This document shows, piece by piece, positions 26,054 through 35,473 of a stretch of DNA of 64,000 nucleotides. The notes beneath the pieces were generated by a model, which was given only the letters and a program-made list of their open reading frames with translations, had not been told where the DNA came from and did not search any database. Source of the stretch: Lachnospiraceae bacterium (GTDB taxonomy: Bacteria > Bacillota > Clostridia > Lachnospirales > Lachnospiraceae); NCBI GenBank assembly GCA_014239155.1, contig JAAZZQ010000068.1, positions 56,230 to 120,229 on the forward strand, read 5' to 3'. Within the stretch, counting starts at the first letter, position 1; each line of letters begins with the position of its first letter. The translations under genes and the position numbers were made by a program.

Positions 26054-26513
26054 ATGTTAAGTATTTTTGTGCGCGAGGATAATGCTGCACAGCGGAAAAC
26101 TATTGTGCAAATAATTCACAATACTGTGTCAATAGAAGAATTAAATATGCAATTTGTTTTAGATACAAAAGATCCTTATTTATTGCTAGAAGAGGTCAAG
26201 ACCAGCCAAAACACAGGCATTTATTTTCCTCGATATCGACCGAAACAGCGGTATGAATGGAATGAAACTGGCACAACAAATCAGATTGTTTGATCCGCGT
26301 GGTTTTATCGTATTTATATCTGCACATTCTGAACTAAGTTATATGACCTTTCAGTATTGGGTAGAGGCGATGGACTTTGTATTAAAAGACAACCCTGCCG
26401 AAGTGAAAGTAAAAATTAGAGAATGTTTGTTAAATGCAATGGAACGCTATATGCTTCGGACTAACAAGGCACATAGTTTGTTTTTCTTCCACCAATTAAG
26501 ATACTCACAGTAA
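26054..26513 (+). pseudogene. AgrA/LytTR-type response regulator, frameshifted and truncated
   Basis: The first 57 codons encode a receiver start (MLSIFVREDNAAQRKTIVQI). At about 26222-26230 one extra C shifts the frame; in the next frame the protein continues as LDIDRNSGMNGMKLAQQIR and FIVFISAHSELSYMTF, ending at 26513 after NAMERYMLRTNK. This matches AgrA/ComE-type receivers. The LytTR DNA-binding domain expected after it is missing, so the gene is dead even if the frameshift is a sequencing error. No partner kinase or peptide gene is present. Confidence 0.75.
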
Positions 26514-26561
26514 ATGAAATTTGCGTGGGTATCTCAATGGTCAGGTTTCTACAGTTTTTTA

Positions 26562-28454
26562 CTATTTCGTTACAATAATACCCTGTCTGTATGCAGTTAG
26601 CAATAATTCCAAATCATGGATGGTCTCTTTAATTTCCTTTCCATTGTCTGTATCTTTGACCATCACGCGTTCCGGTTCTGTCTCAAAAAAGTTGGATGAG
26701 GATTCTATATCCTTATTTTCTGACAGTACTTTTGCAATGCTTTCAAATGGCTGGTGTGCCTTTAGACGCATTCCATGAGAATTGTAGATTAGTGTATATC
26801 CTGCGATACCTGTTGTTTTTTGATATGCGCGGCAGAAACCGCCGTCTATCACAATAAGACGATTATTTGCCTTTAACGGGGATTCGCCTTTTGATACCTT
26901 AATTGGTGTGTGCCCATTAATAATATGTGAGATTGAACCATCTAATCCAAATTCATGGAGGATTTTTATACAATATTTTTCCTGCTGATAATAACGGTAA
27001 TACGGATTCTTTGGTTCGTTGTAGGTGCTCTCATCCACCACAAAAGTCCGCTCAAAGGTTTTCATTGTCCTGCCTGCTAATGGCGATTTTTTTCCGCACC
27101 ATAAATACCACATAAAATCAATATCAGACTGATTAAAATTTCCAAAAAAGGCGCGTCTTGCAACCTTGGCTGCATAGTCCATATATTCTTTTCCCTTGTA
27201 ATCTCTGCCATCAAGGTTCATGCTTGCAAATTCGCCATCTTCTGTCATGGGGATACAACCATGAAATAAAAGATTGCCATTGTAACACAGATAAGTACTG
27301 CCCTTTTCATATAGAAATCTTACATGTTTTCTAAGCATATGGCTATTTATAAATGCTGCCTTGAGGTCTTCTATAACTTGTTGCTCATCCGCCGAAAGGG
27401 TATATGCTTCTTTTTCATTTAGTGTTGGAAAAGAACAGTCTTTTAGTTTATATTCCTGTGCGCCAATTTTAACAACACCGCGCGCTTTATCAATTTTGTC
27501 AAGGAGAAGTCTGTCTGCCATATCATACTCTGGATGGCGCAGGATAATCTGTCCCTCAAGCTTGAATAAAATAACGGAAATTGCTTTCAGTGCTGCTTCC
27601 ATTGGCGGTATATTTGGATAGGTCTGCTCCGCGAACAGTGTCAGTGATCGCAGACTGATTGCATAAGTGTTTTCAAGGATTTCAATATTGTCATATTTAA
27701 GATTGTTTCTAAGGACATTTGCAATACATGCCTCATTTCCACACGCAGCTCCCATCCATAAAATATCGTGATTTCCCCATTCAATATCCACAGAATGATG
27801 CGTTATTAGCAGATCTATAATTTTATCTGCATTAGGTCCTCGGTCATAGATGTCACCCACAATATGGAGATGATCGACTGCAAGACGCTTGATAAGTCTG
27901 CTTAGCGCTTCAATAAAGGCACCAGCGCTGTCAATATCAATAATGGTATCCAATATTTTCTCATGATAGATATATTGGTTGTTGTCCTCGTCTTGCTGTG
28001 CATGCAAAAGCTCGTCAATAATATAGCTAAATTCTGAGGGCAGCGCTTTTCTGACCTTGGAGCGCGTGTATTTTGAGGATAAAAATTTTGCAAGTTCTGT
28101 TAAATTTTTAAGATTTATTTTGTACCATTGCGGAGTTAATAATTGTTGCTTTTTTAGAAGTTTTAGTTTCTCGACAGGATAATATACAAGTGTACAGATT
28201 TCTTGACGCTCTTTTGGTGTCATGCGGTCCGCAAAGATCATATCAACCTTTTCTTTAATGACGCCTGCTGCATTGTTCATTATGTGGTAAAATGCTTCAT
28301 ACTCGCCATGAATGTCACTCATAAAGTGTTCTGTTCCCTTGGGGAGATTTAGGATTGCCTTTAAATTAATAATTTCACGGCATACCGATGGAATTGATGG
28401 GTATTTTGTTGCCAGAAGTTTTAGATATTTTTGCTTCTCGTCTGTTAAATTCAT
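26562..28454 (-). CDS. fbp: Fructose-1,6-bisphosphatase, class III
   Basis: A 630-residue gluconeogenic enzyme that hydrolyses fructose 1,6-bisphosphate to fructose 6-phosphate. The class III fold is a calcineurin-like metallophosphatase: DIHGE at 47-51, GDIYDRGPNADK and WGNHDILWMG carry the metal ligands, and INGHTPIKVSKGE is the later His motif. Length is normal for the family. The start ATG at 28454 is preferred; a TTG at 28466 would lie on top of the Shine-Dalgarno site. The GAGG that must serve as ribosome site is inside a 16-bp hairpin at 28467-28502, hinting at translational control. It converges with the response-regulator pseudogene. Confidence 0.93.
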   Translation of the reverse strand: MNLTDEKQKYLKLLATKYPSIPSVCREIINLKAILNLPKGTEHFMSDIHGEYEAFYHIMNNAAGVIKEKVDMIFADRMTPKERQEICTLVYYPVEKLKLLKKQQLLTPQWYKINLKNLTELAKFLSSKYTRSKVRKALPSEFSYIIDELLHAQQDEDNNQYIYHEKILDTIIDIDSAGAFIEALSRLIKRLAVDHLHIVGDIYDRGPNADKIIDLLITHHSVDIEWGNHDILWMGAACGNEACIANVLRNNLKYDNIEILENTYAISLRSLTLFAEQTYPNIPPMEAALKAISVILFKLEGQIILRHPEYDMADRLLLDKIDKARGVVKIGAQEYKLKDCSFPTLNEKEAYTLSADEQQVIEDLKAAFINSHMLRKHVRFLYEKGSTYLCYNGNLLFHGCIPMTEDGEFASMNLDGRDYKGKEYMDYAAKVARRAFFGNFNQSDIDFMWYLWCGKKSPLAGRTMKTFERTFVVDESTYNEPKNPYYRYYQQEKYCIKILHEFGLDGSISHIINGHTPIKVSKGESPLKANNRLIVIDGGFCRAYQKTTGIAGYTLIYNSHGMRLKAHQPFESIAKVLSENKDIESSSNFFETEPERVMVKDTDNGKEIKETIHDLELLLTAYRQGIIVTK

Positions 28455-28466
28455 AATTTGCACCAA

Positions 28467-28502
28467 GCCTCAAGCGAAAATGCTTGCATTTTCATTTGAG
28501 GC
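28467..28502 (-). promoter_or_regulatory. Hairpin sequestering the fbp ribosome-binding site
   Basis: GCCTCAAGCGAAAATG and CATTTTCATTTGAGGC form a nearly perfect 16-bp stem with loop CTTG. In the fbp mRNA the stem holds the GAGG that precedes the start codon. A second inverted repeat (AAAGGGTGAAAGA with TCTTTCACCCTTT, 28511-28569) lies just upstream, so the leader has two stacked hairpins. Confidence 0.55.
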
Positions 28503-28569
28503 GCAAACACAAAGGGTGAAAGATATGTGTTTGCATTTTATCCCTTTCTCTTTTTTTCTTTCACCCTTT

Positions 28570-29219
28570 TCCTTTCCTTTATTAGATTTTTTACAAAGGC
28601 TTCTTTGCAGTTTCTTGGGAATTGAAGTCTCAGAATTTTTCCGTAAATTTTGATTGTTAAACTATATAGTTATATTATTCGCTTATTTTTTAGATTCGTC
28701 AATTAAAAATGGGCATTATCATTAACTTTTTGCGGGGCAGGAATGCACATTTTGTGAGAATATGATTTAGGTTATCAAGGAGGATACGGGTTCACAAAAT
28801 CTACACATTAAATTTAAACTTCATTTAAGCTTTGCATTTTATACTCACTCTATACCAAGGAACTTTTTATAACAAAGACTTGTCTAAATGCTTGCGATTT
28901 GTAACAGTTCAGCCCTTGGTTTCCTGTTACAGACATCAAGCCATGCAAAACCACTTCGTGGTGGCTTGATGTATCTCTGCCACTACACAGTTTTACGTGG
29001 CTTATAAAGCCATAATTTGCAATAAATGCAAAGTCCTAGACTGAACTGTAACTGCGATTTTCTTTTTTATAAAGAAACATTTATGTGGTGTGCTTGTCAC
29101 AAGCAATTCCTGAACAGTTCCTTAGAAATAGCTGACGTATCTTGGATAAAACAATACAACGATAATAGAGAGGTCAAAGATGATGTTTGTAACATGTTTG
29201 GCAGAAATGGAGGAAAAGA
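28570..29219. other. Intergenic region between fbp and the VTC gene
   Basis: No gene is supported. It holds the fbp leader end, a hairpin at 28932-28973 (ACATCAAGCCA with TGGCTTGATGT) and a segment near 29036 (TAGACTGAACTGTAACTGCG) that resembles one at 52463. Divergent promoters must lie here but no hexamer pair stands out. Confidence 0.5.
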
Positions 29220-29948
29220 ATGGCAGATCAGGCAGTATTTGAGCGTTATGAATTGAAGTATAAAATGACAAGGCGGCAGAGGCGTGCAGTGCTTGAATCA
29301 ATGCTTCCTTATATGAAGCTAGATCACTATGGGCATACTACAATCAGAAATATTTATTTTGATACGGATAATTACATATTGGTGCGACACTCTATTGAGA
29401 AACCTATCTATAAGGAAAAGCTTCGTATCCGAAGCTATAAGCAGGTTTCGGCGCAGGATAAAGTGTTTATAGAACTTAAGAAGAAGTATAATGATGTTGT
29501 GTATAAGCGGCGCGAATCGCTTTCCCAACTTGAGACATTGGAATGGATTGTGCAGGACACGCCATTTCCAAAGGCAACACAGATTGGCAATGAGATTGAT
29601 TATTTTTTTGAACACTATAAGACGCTGAAACCTAAGGTATTTTTGTCCTATGAGCGGGAAGCCTTTTACGCATTGGATGGCAGTGATTTTCGCGTGACAT
29701 TTGATGAAAATATTCTTGCCAGACAAGAAGAGCTTTCCCTCTCAAGGGAAGTGTGGGGTGAGCACTTGATGGATGAAAATTATATATTAATGGAAATTAA
29801 GACATCAGGAGGCATTCCGCTCTGGATGTCACATATTTTGACACAGGAAAAATTGTATAAGACTTCTTTTTCTAAATATGGAACTGCATATGAGAAACTT
29901 ATATGTGGCAAAAAGCAAGAGACAACAGTGCATAGCTATATTGCATAA
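29220..29948 (+). CDS. VTC-domain polyphosphate polymerase-like protein
   Basis: A 242-residue soluble protein matching the VTC domain, the catalytic tunnel of the yeast vacuolar polyphosphate polymerase. ERYELKY at 8-14, IRNIYFDTDNY, KEKLRIRSYK and VFIELKKKYNDVVYKRR place the basic residues that line the tunnel, and VFLSYEREAFY and NYILMEIKTSGG carry the acidic metal-binding side. Bacterial members are common beside DUF4956 membrane proteins, as here, and spore-coat CotH or DUF4353 proteins. The start follows GGAGGAAAAG. Whether the product is polyphosphate or another polymer is not known for this group. Confidence 0.87.
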   Translation: MADQAVFERYELKYKMTRRQRRAVLESMLPYMKLDHYGHTTIRNIYFDTDNYILVRHSIEKPIYKEKLRIRSYKQVSAQDKVFIELKKKYNDVVYKRRESLSQLETLEWIVQDTPFPKATQIGNEIDYFFEHYKTLKPKVFLSYEREAFYALDGSDFRVTFDENILARQEELSLSREVWGEHLMDENYILMEIKTSGGIPLWMSHILTQEKLYKTSFSKYGTAYEKLICGKKQETTVHSYIA

Positions 29949-29964
29949 GTTTAGGGGGATAATT

Positions 29965-30663
29965 ATGGTGGAAATGGTTTTTCGAGGATTGTTTGATACA
30001 GAGACAGCGTATGTAATATCGGTGACAAATTTTATCATTTGCATTGTCAGTTCACTTGTTATAGGATGGATAATCTCTATAATGTACATGTATAAAAATA
30101 CTTATTCCAGAAGTTTTATTGTGACAATTGCCACAATTCCAGCTATTGTATGTGTGGTGATTATGATGGTGAATGGGAATGTTGGTGCAGGTGTGGCGGT
30201 GGCAGGTGCATTTAGCCTAGTGCGTTTCCGTTCAGCGCCCGGTACAGCAAAGGAAATTGGTGTGCTGTTTATGGCGATGGGAGCGGGCATTATTATAGGA
30301 ATGGGATATATTGCCTATGCATTTTTGTTTGTGGTGATTTTGGGGATTGTTGATATGTTTTATGCACAGATTGGCTTTGGCACAAGAAAACACCCGGCGT
30401 TGGAGCGGACGCTGCATGTGACAATACCAGAAGATTTGGATTATGTGGAAGTGTTTGACGATCTGTTTGAAAAATATACAGAAAAACATAGTCTTATCAA
30501 TGTCAAGACAACAAATATGGGGAGTTTGTTCAAACTAACATATCAGATTACTTTTTGCGAGACTACTGTGGAAAAGGCTTTTATTGACGCAGTGCGCTGT
30601 AGGAACGGAAATCTTGAGGTGGCACTATCCAATCAGGAAACAAATGGAACAGAAATGATGTGA
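29965..30663 (+). CDS. DUF4956 membrane protein
   Basis: A 232-residue protein with about four hydrophobic segments in the first 140 residues and a soluble C-terminal half. GNVGAGVAVAGAFSLVRFRS and APGTAKEIGVLFMAMGAG are the conserved core of DUF4956. The ATG at 29965 follows AGGGGG, 17 bases after the VTC stop; a longer upstream frame overlaps the VTC gene and lacks a ribosome site. The constant pairing with VTC-type genes suggests that it forms the membrane part of a polymer-synthesising complex, an inference from context. Confidence 0.85.
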   Translation: MVEMVFRGLFDTETAYVISVTNFIICIVSSLVIGWIISIMYMYKNTYSRSFIVTIATIPAIVCVVIMMVNGNVGAGVAVAGAFSLVRFRSAPGTAKEIGVLFMAMGAGIIIGMGYIAYAFLFVVILGIVDMFYAQIGFGTRKHPALERTLHVTIPEDLDYVEVFDDLFEKYTEKHSLINVKTTNMGSLFKLTYQITFCETTVEKAFIDAVRCRNGNLEVALSNQETNGTEMM

Positions 30664-30690
30664 AACTGTAATTTTAAAGGAGCAAAGAGA

Positions 30691-32349
30691 ATGATAAATA
30701 AAAAACAATCTTATAAAATTGCTGTAGTATGTGTATTCAGTCTGCTTATAACGGCATGTGCAAGCACTGTGCCAAAAGAAAACACAGATAATATAGAAGC
30801 GGTTGCATCTACAGAAAGTGCAGAAACAATAAAAACAACGACAGAGGTCAATGTTGATACATCAAGTTTGTTTTCTAATCGCGATTTGAGTGGAGAATAC
30901 GAAACGTCAAAGTGCGAGAACATTACGCTTTCAGATGCAGGGTGTACAACAACTTCTCAAAATGTATTGATTGACGGCAGCGTTGTTACAGTTACAGGAG
31001 AAGGAGACTATCTTTTGAATGGTATGTTGAGCGACGGGCAAATTATTATTGATGTGGACAAAACAGAAAAGGTTCAGTTGGTGCTAAACGGTGTGGATAT
31101 TACTTCAAAAACCTCTGCAGCTATCTATGTAAAAAATGCAGATAAGGTGTTTGTAACGCTTGCGGATAACACAGAAAATACGCTGGCAAATGATGGTGTA
31201 TTTGAAGCAGTGGATGACAATAACATTGACGCGGTTATTTTTTCCAAGGAAGATTTAACCTTAAATGGAACAGGTGCCCTTTCCATTCATTCGTCGGCGG
31301 GGCATGGAATTGTGTCTAAAGATGACTTGGTAATTACAAATGGAATGTATGAGATTACAGCAGCATCACATGGCATGACAGGTAAGGACAGTGTGGCAAT
31401 TGCTGACGGGAATTTTTATATTACGGCTGGAAAGGCTGCTATCAAATCAGTGAATGATGATGATACAACATTGGGGAATGTATATATTGTCGGTGGAAAA
31501 TATACATTGTCGGCAGGCAGTGATGGGATCAATGCACTAAATACAATTCAAGTTTCTGGCGGTGAGATTGTGGTAGAACAATCTTATGAGGGATTGGAGG
31601 CAAGAGTTATTGATTTGTCTGGTGGCGAGATTACAATTACTGCACAGGATGATGGGTTAAATGCAACAGATAAGCGAACAAGTGCAGATGAGAATACAGA
31701 CACAGATAAAAGTACTGTTGATAAAAGTTTTCGCGGCGGACATGGTGGCATGAGTCAATCAAATCCAGAGGCTAGTATTCAAATTTCTGGTGGTATTATT
31801 CGTGTCAATGCGGAAGGAGATGGTGTGGATTCCAATGGAACACTTTCTGTAAGTGGTGGTGAACTTTATGTGATGGGTTCCTCTAGTGGCAAAGATAGTG
31901 CGCTGGACTATGATATGGAGGGCATAATTTGTGGCGGTATTGTAGTGGCAGCAGGACAGAGTAGCATGGCACAGAATTTTGGTGCAAACTCGACACAGGG
32001 CACTATTCTTGTTAACACACAGGAACAGAATGCGGCAGGCAGTGATATTAAATTGTTTGACAGCAAGGGAAAAGAACTTATTGCATGGACAACACAAAAA
32101 GGCTATAATTCTGTAGTGATTAGCTGCCCAGAAATACAGACAGGTGAAACCTATACAATAAAAACTGGTGAGACATCAACAGAAATTACAATGGACGGAT
32201 TAATTTACGGTGAAAGTGGTGGATTTGGAGGAGGAAGACAAGGATTTAAAAAGGGAGAACGCCCAGAAGGAATGCCGGAATCTCCAAATTTTAAAAGAGA
32301 GAAACGCCCAGAGACAACACCAGAACTTCCTGATGGGAAGGGAGTGTAA
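30691..32349 (+). CDS. Carbohydrate-binding (DUF4353-type) beta-helical lipoprotein
   Basis: A 552-residue surface lipoprotein. The lipobox LITAC has its Cys at residue 23. Residues about 100-430 are a repetitive right-handed-helix-like region in which a DGINA/DGLNA/DGVDS-type turn and ISGGxI/VSGGEL strands recur, the DUF4353 pattern. The end (about 500-552) is a low-complexity Gly/Arg/Pro/Glu tail (GGFGGGRQGFKKGERPEG). It is third in the VTC-DUF4956 operon, 27 bases after the previous gene, and may bind a polymer outside the cell. Start ATG follows AAAGGAG. Confidence 0.85.
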   Translation: MINKKQSYKIAVVCVFSLLITACASTVPKENTDNIEAVASTESAETIKTTTEVNVDTSSLFSNRDLSGEYETSKCENITLSDAGCTTTSQNVLIDGSVVTVTGEGDYLLNGMLSDGQIIIDVDKTEKVQLVLNGVDITSKTSAAIYVKNADKVFVTLADNTENTLANDGVFEAVDDNNIDAVIFSKEDLTLNGTGALSIHSSAGHGIVSKDDLVITNGMYEITAASHGMTGKDSVAIADGNFYITAGKAAIKSVNDDDTTLGNVYIVGGKYTLSAGSDGINALNTIQVSGGEIVVEQSYEGLEARVIDLSGGEITITAQDDGLNATDKRTSADENTDTDKSTVDKSFRGGHGGMSQSNPEASIQISGGIIRVNAEGDGVDSNGTLSVSGGELYVMGSSSGKDSALDYDMEGIICGGIVVAAGQSSMAQNFGANSTQGTILVNTQEQNAAGSDIKLFDSKGKELIAWTTQKGYNSVVISCPEIQTGETYTIKTGETSTEITMDGLIYGESGGFGGGRQGFKKGERPEGMPESPNFKREKRPETTPELPDGKGV

Positions 32350-32390
32350 AAAATAGTATTGTGTTCCAAAATTCTTGAAATCACTAGAAA

Positions 32391-32426
32391 AATCAAGTAG
32401 GAAAGATAAAACTTCCCTACTCGATT
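32391..32426 (-). terminator. Terminator-like palindromic repeat, copy 1
   Basis: AATCAAGTAGG and CCTACTCGATT form an 11-bp stem with one mismatch; on the minus strand it is followed by TTTTTC, so it can terminate the Rpn-type gene. It shares CTACTYGATTAA with a longer palindrome at 36811 and 44218. Confidence 0.6.
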
Positions 32427-32462
32427 AACGTCACAATTAATTGTGCTAGTTTTTAAGATAAG

Positions 32463-33326
32463 TCAAAGTCCATATTCCGATAGCAACTGTTTTTGAAATA
32501 AGGGATCGCTGGTCGAACGTTCAATGTCGTCATATCGTTTATCTTTTACAAGATGTGCATATAATTGATTCATACGCTGTTCTCCACGTTGCCCTCCTCG
32601 CTGTTCTCCGCGTTGTTCTCCGCGCTGTTCTGCTTCATATATGGACTGATTATAATCCAGTATCGCTTTTTCACGTGCCTCGTATTCCAGACGTTTTTGT
32701 TCATCCTGACTGATGATTTGCAACTGATTATAGGCACTTTTAATATAGGGATCTTTCTCTGCAATCATATTAAATTCCTCCGTTTTTTCAGCGTTGATAA
32801 ATTTAGCCCACAACTCGACACGACTACTGTCTTCCTTTATTTTTGGGGGAAGTTTTGGGAGTTCGATTACATGGAACTCCATTTTGTCTGTGTATTTAAA
32901 TCGGCGTGTATCCTCGGTAATATGAAAACAGGAATAAAATTGCGTCTCTTCTTCAAAAAGTATGAAGTCGAGAATGCTGATGCTCACACACTTTTTAAAC
33001 ACATTATATTTTTGTCCCGGTTTAATTTGATCTGTATACATTTTGGCAGTATAGAACAGAGAGCGGTCGGCCCATACTTTTAATTCAGAAAGTTGGATTT
33101 CAGTGTCAATCTCAGTATCGTCGTTCATGAGAATTCTGACATCTAGGATGCCAAGTTTGTCATCTGCGTGTGCTTGCCGTAGATAAGGGTTCAGTATACA
33201 GGTTGACTTGATGCTCTCCGGGTCTAAATTCAGTACAGCAGCCAGAAATCCAGTGCGTGCTTTGTCATTGTTCATGATTTCTTTAAATGCAAAATCAATT
33301 TTGGGTTTCATTAAGAAATTATCCAT
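32463..33326 (-). CDS. Rpn-family PD-(D/E)XK nuclease/transposase-like protein
   Basis: A 287-residue member of the Rpn (recombination-promoting nuclease, PDDEXK_2) family, often annotated as putative transposase. The N-terminus KPKIDFAFKEIMNNDKA is diagnostic. The active site reads D62 in GILDVRI and E76-I-Q78 in DTEIQLSE, an ExQ version of the ExK motif. Near the C-terminus is a run of about 17 residues built from EQRG/GQRG units, coded by a short tandem repeat at about 32583-32633, a common and length-variable feature of this family. RpnA-type enzymes cut DNA and favour RecA-independent recombination; activity here is untested. Confidence 0.85.
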   Translation of the reverse strand: MDNFLMKPKIDFAFKEIMNNDKARTGFLAAVLNLDPESIKSTCILNPYLRQAHADDKLGILDVRILMNDDTEIDTEIQLSELKVWADRSLFYTAKMYTDQIKPGQKYNVFKKCVSISILDFILFEEETQFYSCFHITEDTRRFKYTDKMEFHVIELPKLPPKIKEDSSRVELWAKFINAEKTEEFNMIAEKDPYIKSAYNQLQIISQDEQKRLEYEAREKAILDYNQSIYEAEQRGEQRGEQRGGQRGEQRMNQLYAHLVKDKRYDDIERSTSDPLFQKQLLSEYGL

Positions 33327-33787
33327 AGCGTCTCCTTGTTATACTTCAGTTTTGAATCGCAGTAGCGAAAAGAGGTTTGCTTCTCAATTTTTTAAGTGTT
33401 CATTTAAAAATTCTACTTCACTTTTAATTTCAATTATAAGGGTATCAATAGAAATGTCAACAAAAGGTCAAAATAAAACAAAAATATAGTAATAAAAGTT
33501 TTCAATCAATATATTATTTTGGTATGGACTAATAAATATTGACATTAAAATATAAAAGGTAAAGAGAAAGTTTTGTGAGCATTTTATAAGTGGTGTTCAA
33601 TCTAACAAAAAGCCAAACAAGTGCTTGAAAGAATGAAAAATTTTTCTAATTAATTGAAAATATAGGAAAGAATATGATATTATATTTATATCAAATAGGA
33701 AAGAAGAGTCGTGTGAAAAATAAATTTTTTACACGATAAATTTGTGTTTACGCCCAATTCGTAGGTGCATCAAGAATGGAGACCAAT
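33327..33787. other. AT-rich intergenic region
   Basis: About 460 bases between divergent genes. Nothing beyond AT-rich, promoter-like DNA is recognised. Confidence 0.5.
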
Positions 33788-34474
33788 ATGCAAATAAATG
33801 AAGCAATACTAAAACATTACTTAAAAAATGTTATGTTTATAACTGGAACAGCATATGCCGGAAAATCGACAATGGTAAAAATGCTCGCTGAGAATTATGG
33901 ACTCGTTTGTTGCGGTGAAAATTATGATTGTATTCCTGACGGAATATTAACGCCAGATCAATATCCTAACTTATGTTATTTTCAAACGATGAAAGACTGG
34001 CAAGAGTTTATTAACCGGTCACCAGATGCATATGAAAGATGGATTTTTGCTAATATGCGGGAGGTCGCAGAATTTGAAATCACGTTTCTTATTTCCATAG
34101 CAAAATCCCAGAAGGTTATAGTGGATACCAACATTCCACTTGATATACTGCATAAAATAGCAGATTACAATCAGGTTGCGGTAATGCTGTCGCCACAGTC
34201 GATGTCGGTTGAACACTTTTTTGACCGTGATGATCCAGATAAAATATTTATAAAAGAACAAATAATGAAAGCAGAAAATCCCCAAAAGACAATGAAAAAC
34301 TATCTTGCGTGTATTGCAAAAATTAATAGTAAAGCTCACTATGACGAATTTGCCAATAGCGGATTTTTTACAATAGTAAGAGAGAATACGGTAGCTGATA
34401 CAAAATTGCAAACATTACAAACCCTTGCGAAACACTTTGGGTTGACTGAGATGAAGACCATACGCTCAAAATAA
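33788..34474 (+). CDS. Small P-loop kinase-like protein
   Basis: A 228-residue protein with Walker A GTAYAGKST at 20-28 and a downstream VIVDTN that could be the acidic Walker B-like segment of a shikimate- or nucleoside-kinase fold. No substrate motif is recognised. The ATG at 33788 lies six bases after GGAGA; an ATG at 33776 lies before it. The following methyltransferase gene starts 27 bases downstream, so the two are probably one operon, and a role in metabolite or antibiotic modification is possible but not shown. Confidence 0.65.
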   Translation: MQINEAILKHYLKNVMFITGTAYAGKSTMVKMLAENYGLVCCGENYDCIPDGILTPDQYPNLCYFQTMKDWQEFINRSPDAYERWIFANMREVAEFEITFLISIAKSQKVIVDTNIPLDILHKIADYNQVAVMLSPQSMSVEHFFDRDDPDKIFIKEQIMKAENPQKTMKNYLACIAKINSKAHYDEFANSGFFTIVRENTVADTKLQTLQTLAKHFGLTEMKTIRSK

Positions 34475-34501
34475 CAATGTTTTTGAATTGGAGGAAAGAA
34501 T

Positions 34502-35284
34502 ATGTCTGAACAAAAAGGACTTGAGTGGACATTTGATACAGTTGCTGAAAAGTACGAGAGAATGCGGCCCTCATATCCGCAGGATTTATATGATGATATT
34601 TTCAAAGCAATCTCAATAAATATATCAAGTAAAGCAGTCGAAATTGGAATTGGTGGGGGACAGGCTACATTGCCTATATTGGAAACGGGCTGTGATGTGT
34701 TAGCTGTGGAATATGGGAAAAACTTTACACAATTATGTCGTGAAAAATTCAAACAATATAAGAATTTTTCGGTAGTTCCTATGAAATTTGAAGAGTATTC
34801 TTGTGAGAGTAATTCTTATGATTTAGTCTATTCTGCTTCTGCTTTTCATTGGGTGCCAGAAGAAATTGGATATACTAAGGTATTCGATATATTGAAAAGA
34901 GGAGGTGTATTTGCACGCTTTGCGAATCATCCATATCAGGATATAGGGCGGGAAGAAATGAGTCAGGCAATTCAGGAATTATATGCAATATATTTATCAC
35001 ACTCGCGGAAACCAAATAGGTATACAGATGAGCAAGCCAAGAATCTAGCAGAGATTGCAAACAAATACGGTTTCACTGATATAGATTACAAATTATATGA
35101 TCGTACCCGAACATTTACGGCAGAAGAATATGTAGATCTGCTCAATACATATTCCGACCATAATGCGCTTGCAGAGAATGTTAAAAAAGAGTTTTTTGGC
35201 AAAGTCAAAGATACAATTAATCAATATGGAGGTCATATCACAATATATGACACGATTGACTTGCAACTGGCAAGAAAGCCGTAA
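34502..35284 (+). CDS. Class I SAM-dependent methyltransferase
   Basis: A 260-residue Rossmann methyltransferase. Motif I AVEIGIGGGQATLPIL binds S-adenosylmethionine, the acidic end of strand 2 is VLAVEYG, and DLVYSASAFHWVPEE is motif IV with the FHW typical of the Methyltransf_11/25 group acting on small molecules (similar to trans-aconitate or biotin-precursor methylases). The start follows GGAGGAAAG. Substrate is unknown. It probably shares a transcript with the P-loop protein upstream. Confidence 0.85.
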   Translation: MSEQKGLEWTFDTVAEKYERMRPSYPQDLYDDIFKAISINISSKAVEIGIGGGQATLPILETGCDVLAVEYGKNFTQLCREKFKQYKNFSVVPMKFEEYSCESNSYDLVYSASAFHWVPEEIGYTKVFDILKRGGVFARFANHPYQDIGREEMSQAIQELYAIYLSHSRKPNRYTDEQAKNLAEIANKYGFTDIDYKLYDRTRTFTAEEYVDLLNTYSDHNALAENVKKEFFGKVKDTINQYGGHITIYDTIDLQLARKP

Positions 35285-35473
35285 TAAAGACTATTATTCA
35301 TTATCTGAGATTTAACGAATTATAAGAATGGAACAGACCGATTGTATGTTAAAAAATTGAATACAGTTTATGCCATGATACAGTGTAGTTTTATAACTCA
35401 AAAATTGATATATCGCTGTTACAATAGAGGACATACAAAATTGATAATTAGAATTTGAAGAAAGGAATAACTT

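Noticed and set aside
28570..29256. Small plus-strand frame of 76 codons ending inside the VTC gene
   Set aside because: It has no ribosome site and overlaps the well-supported start of the VTC gene.
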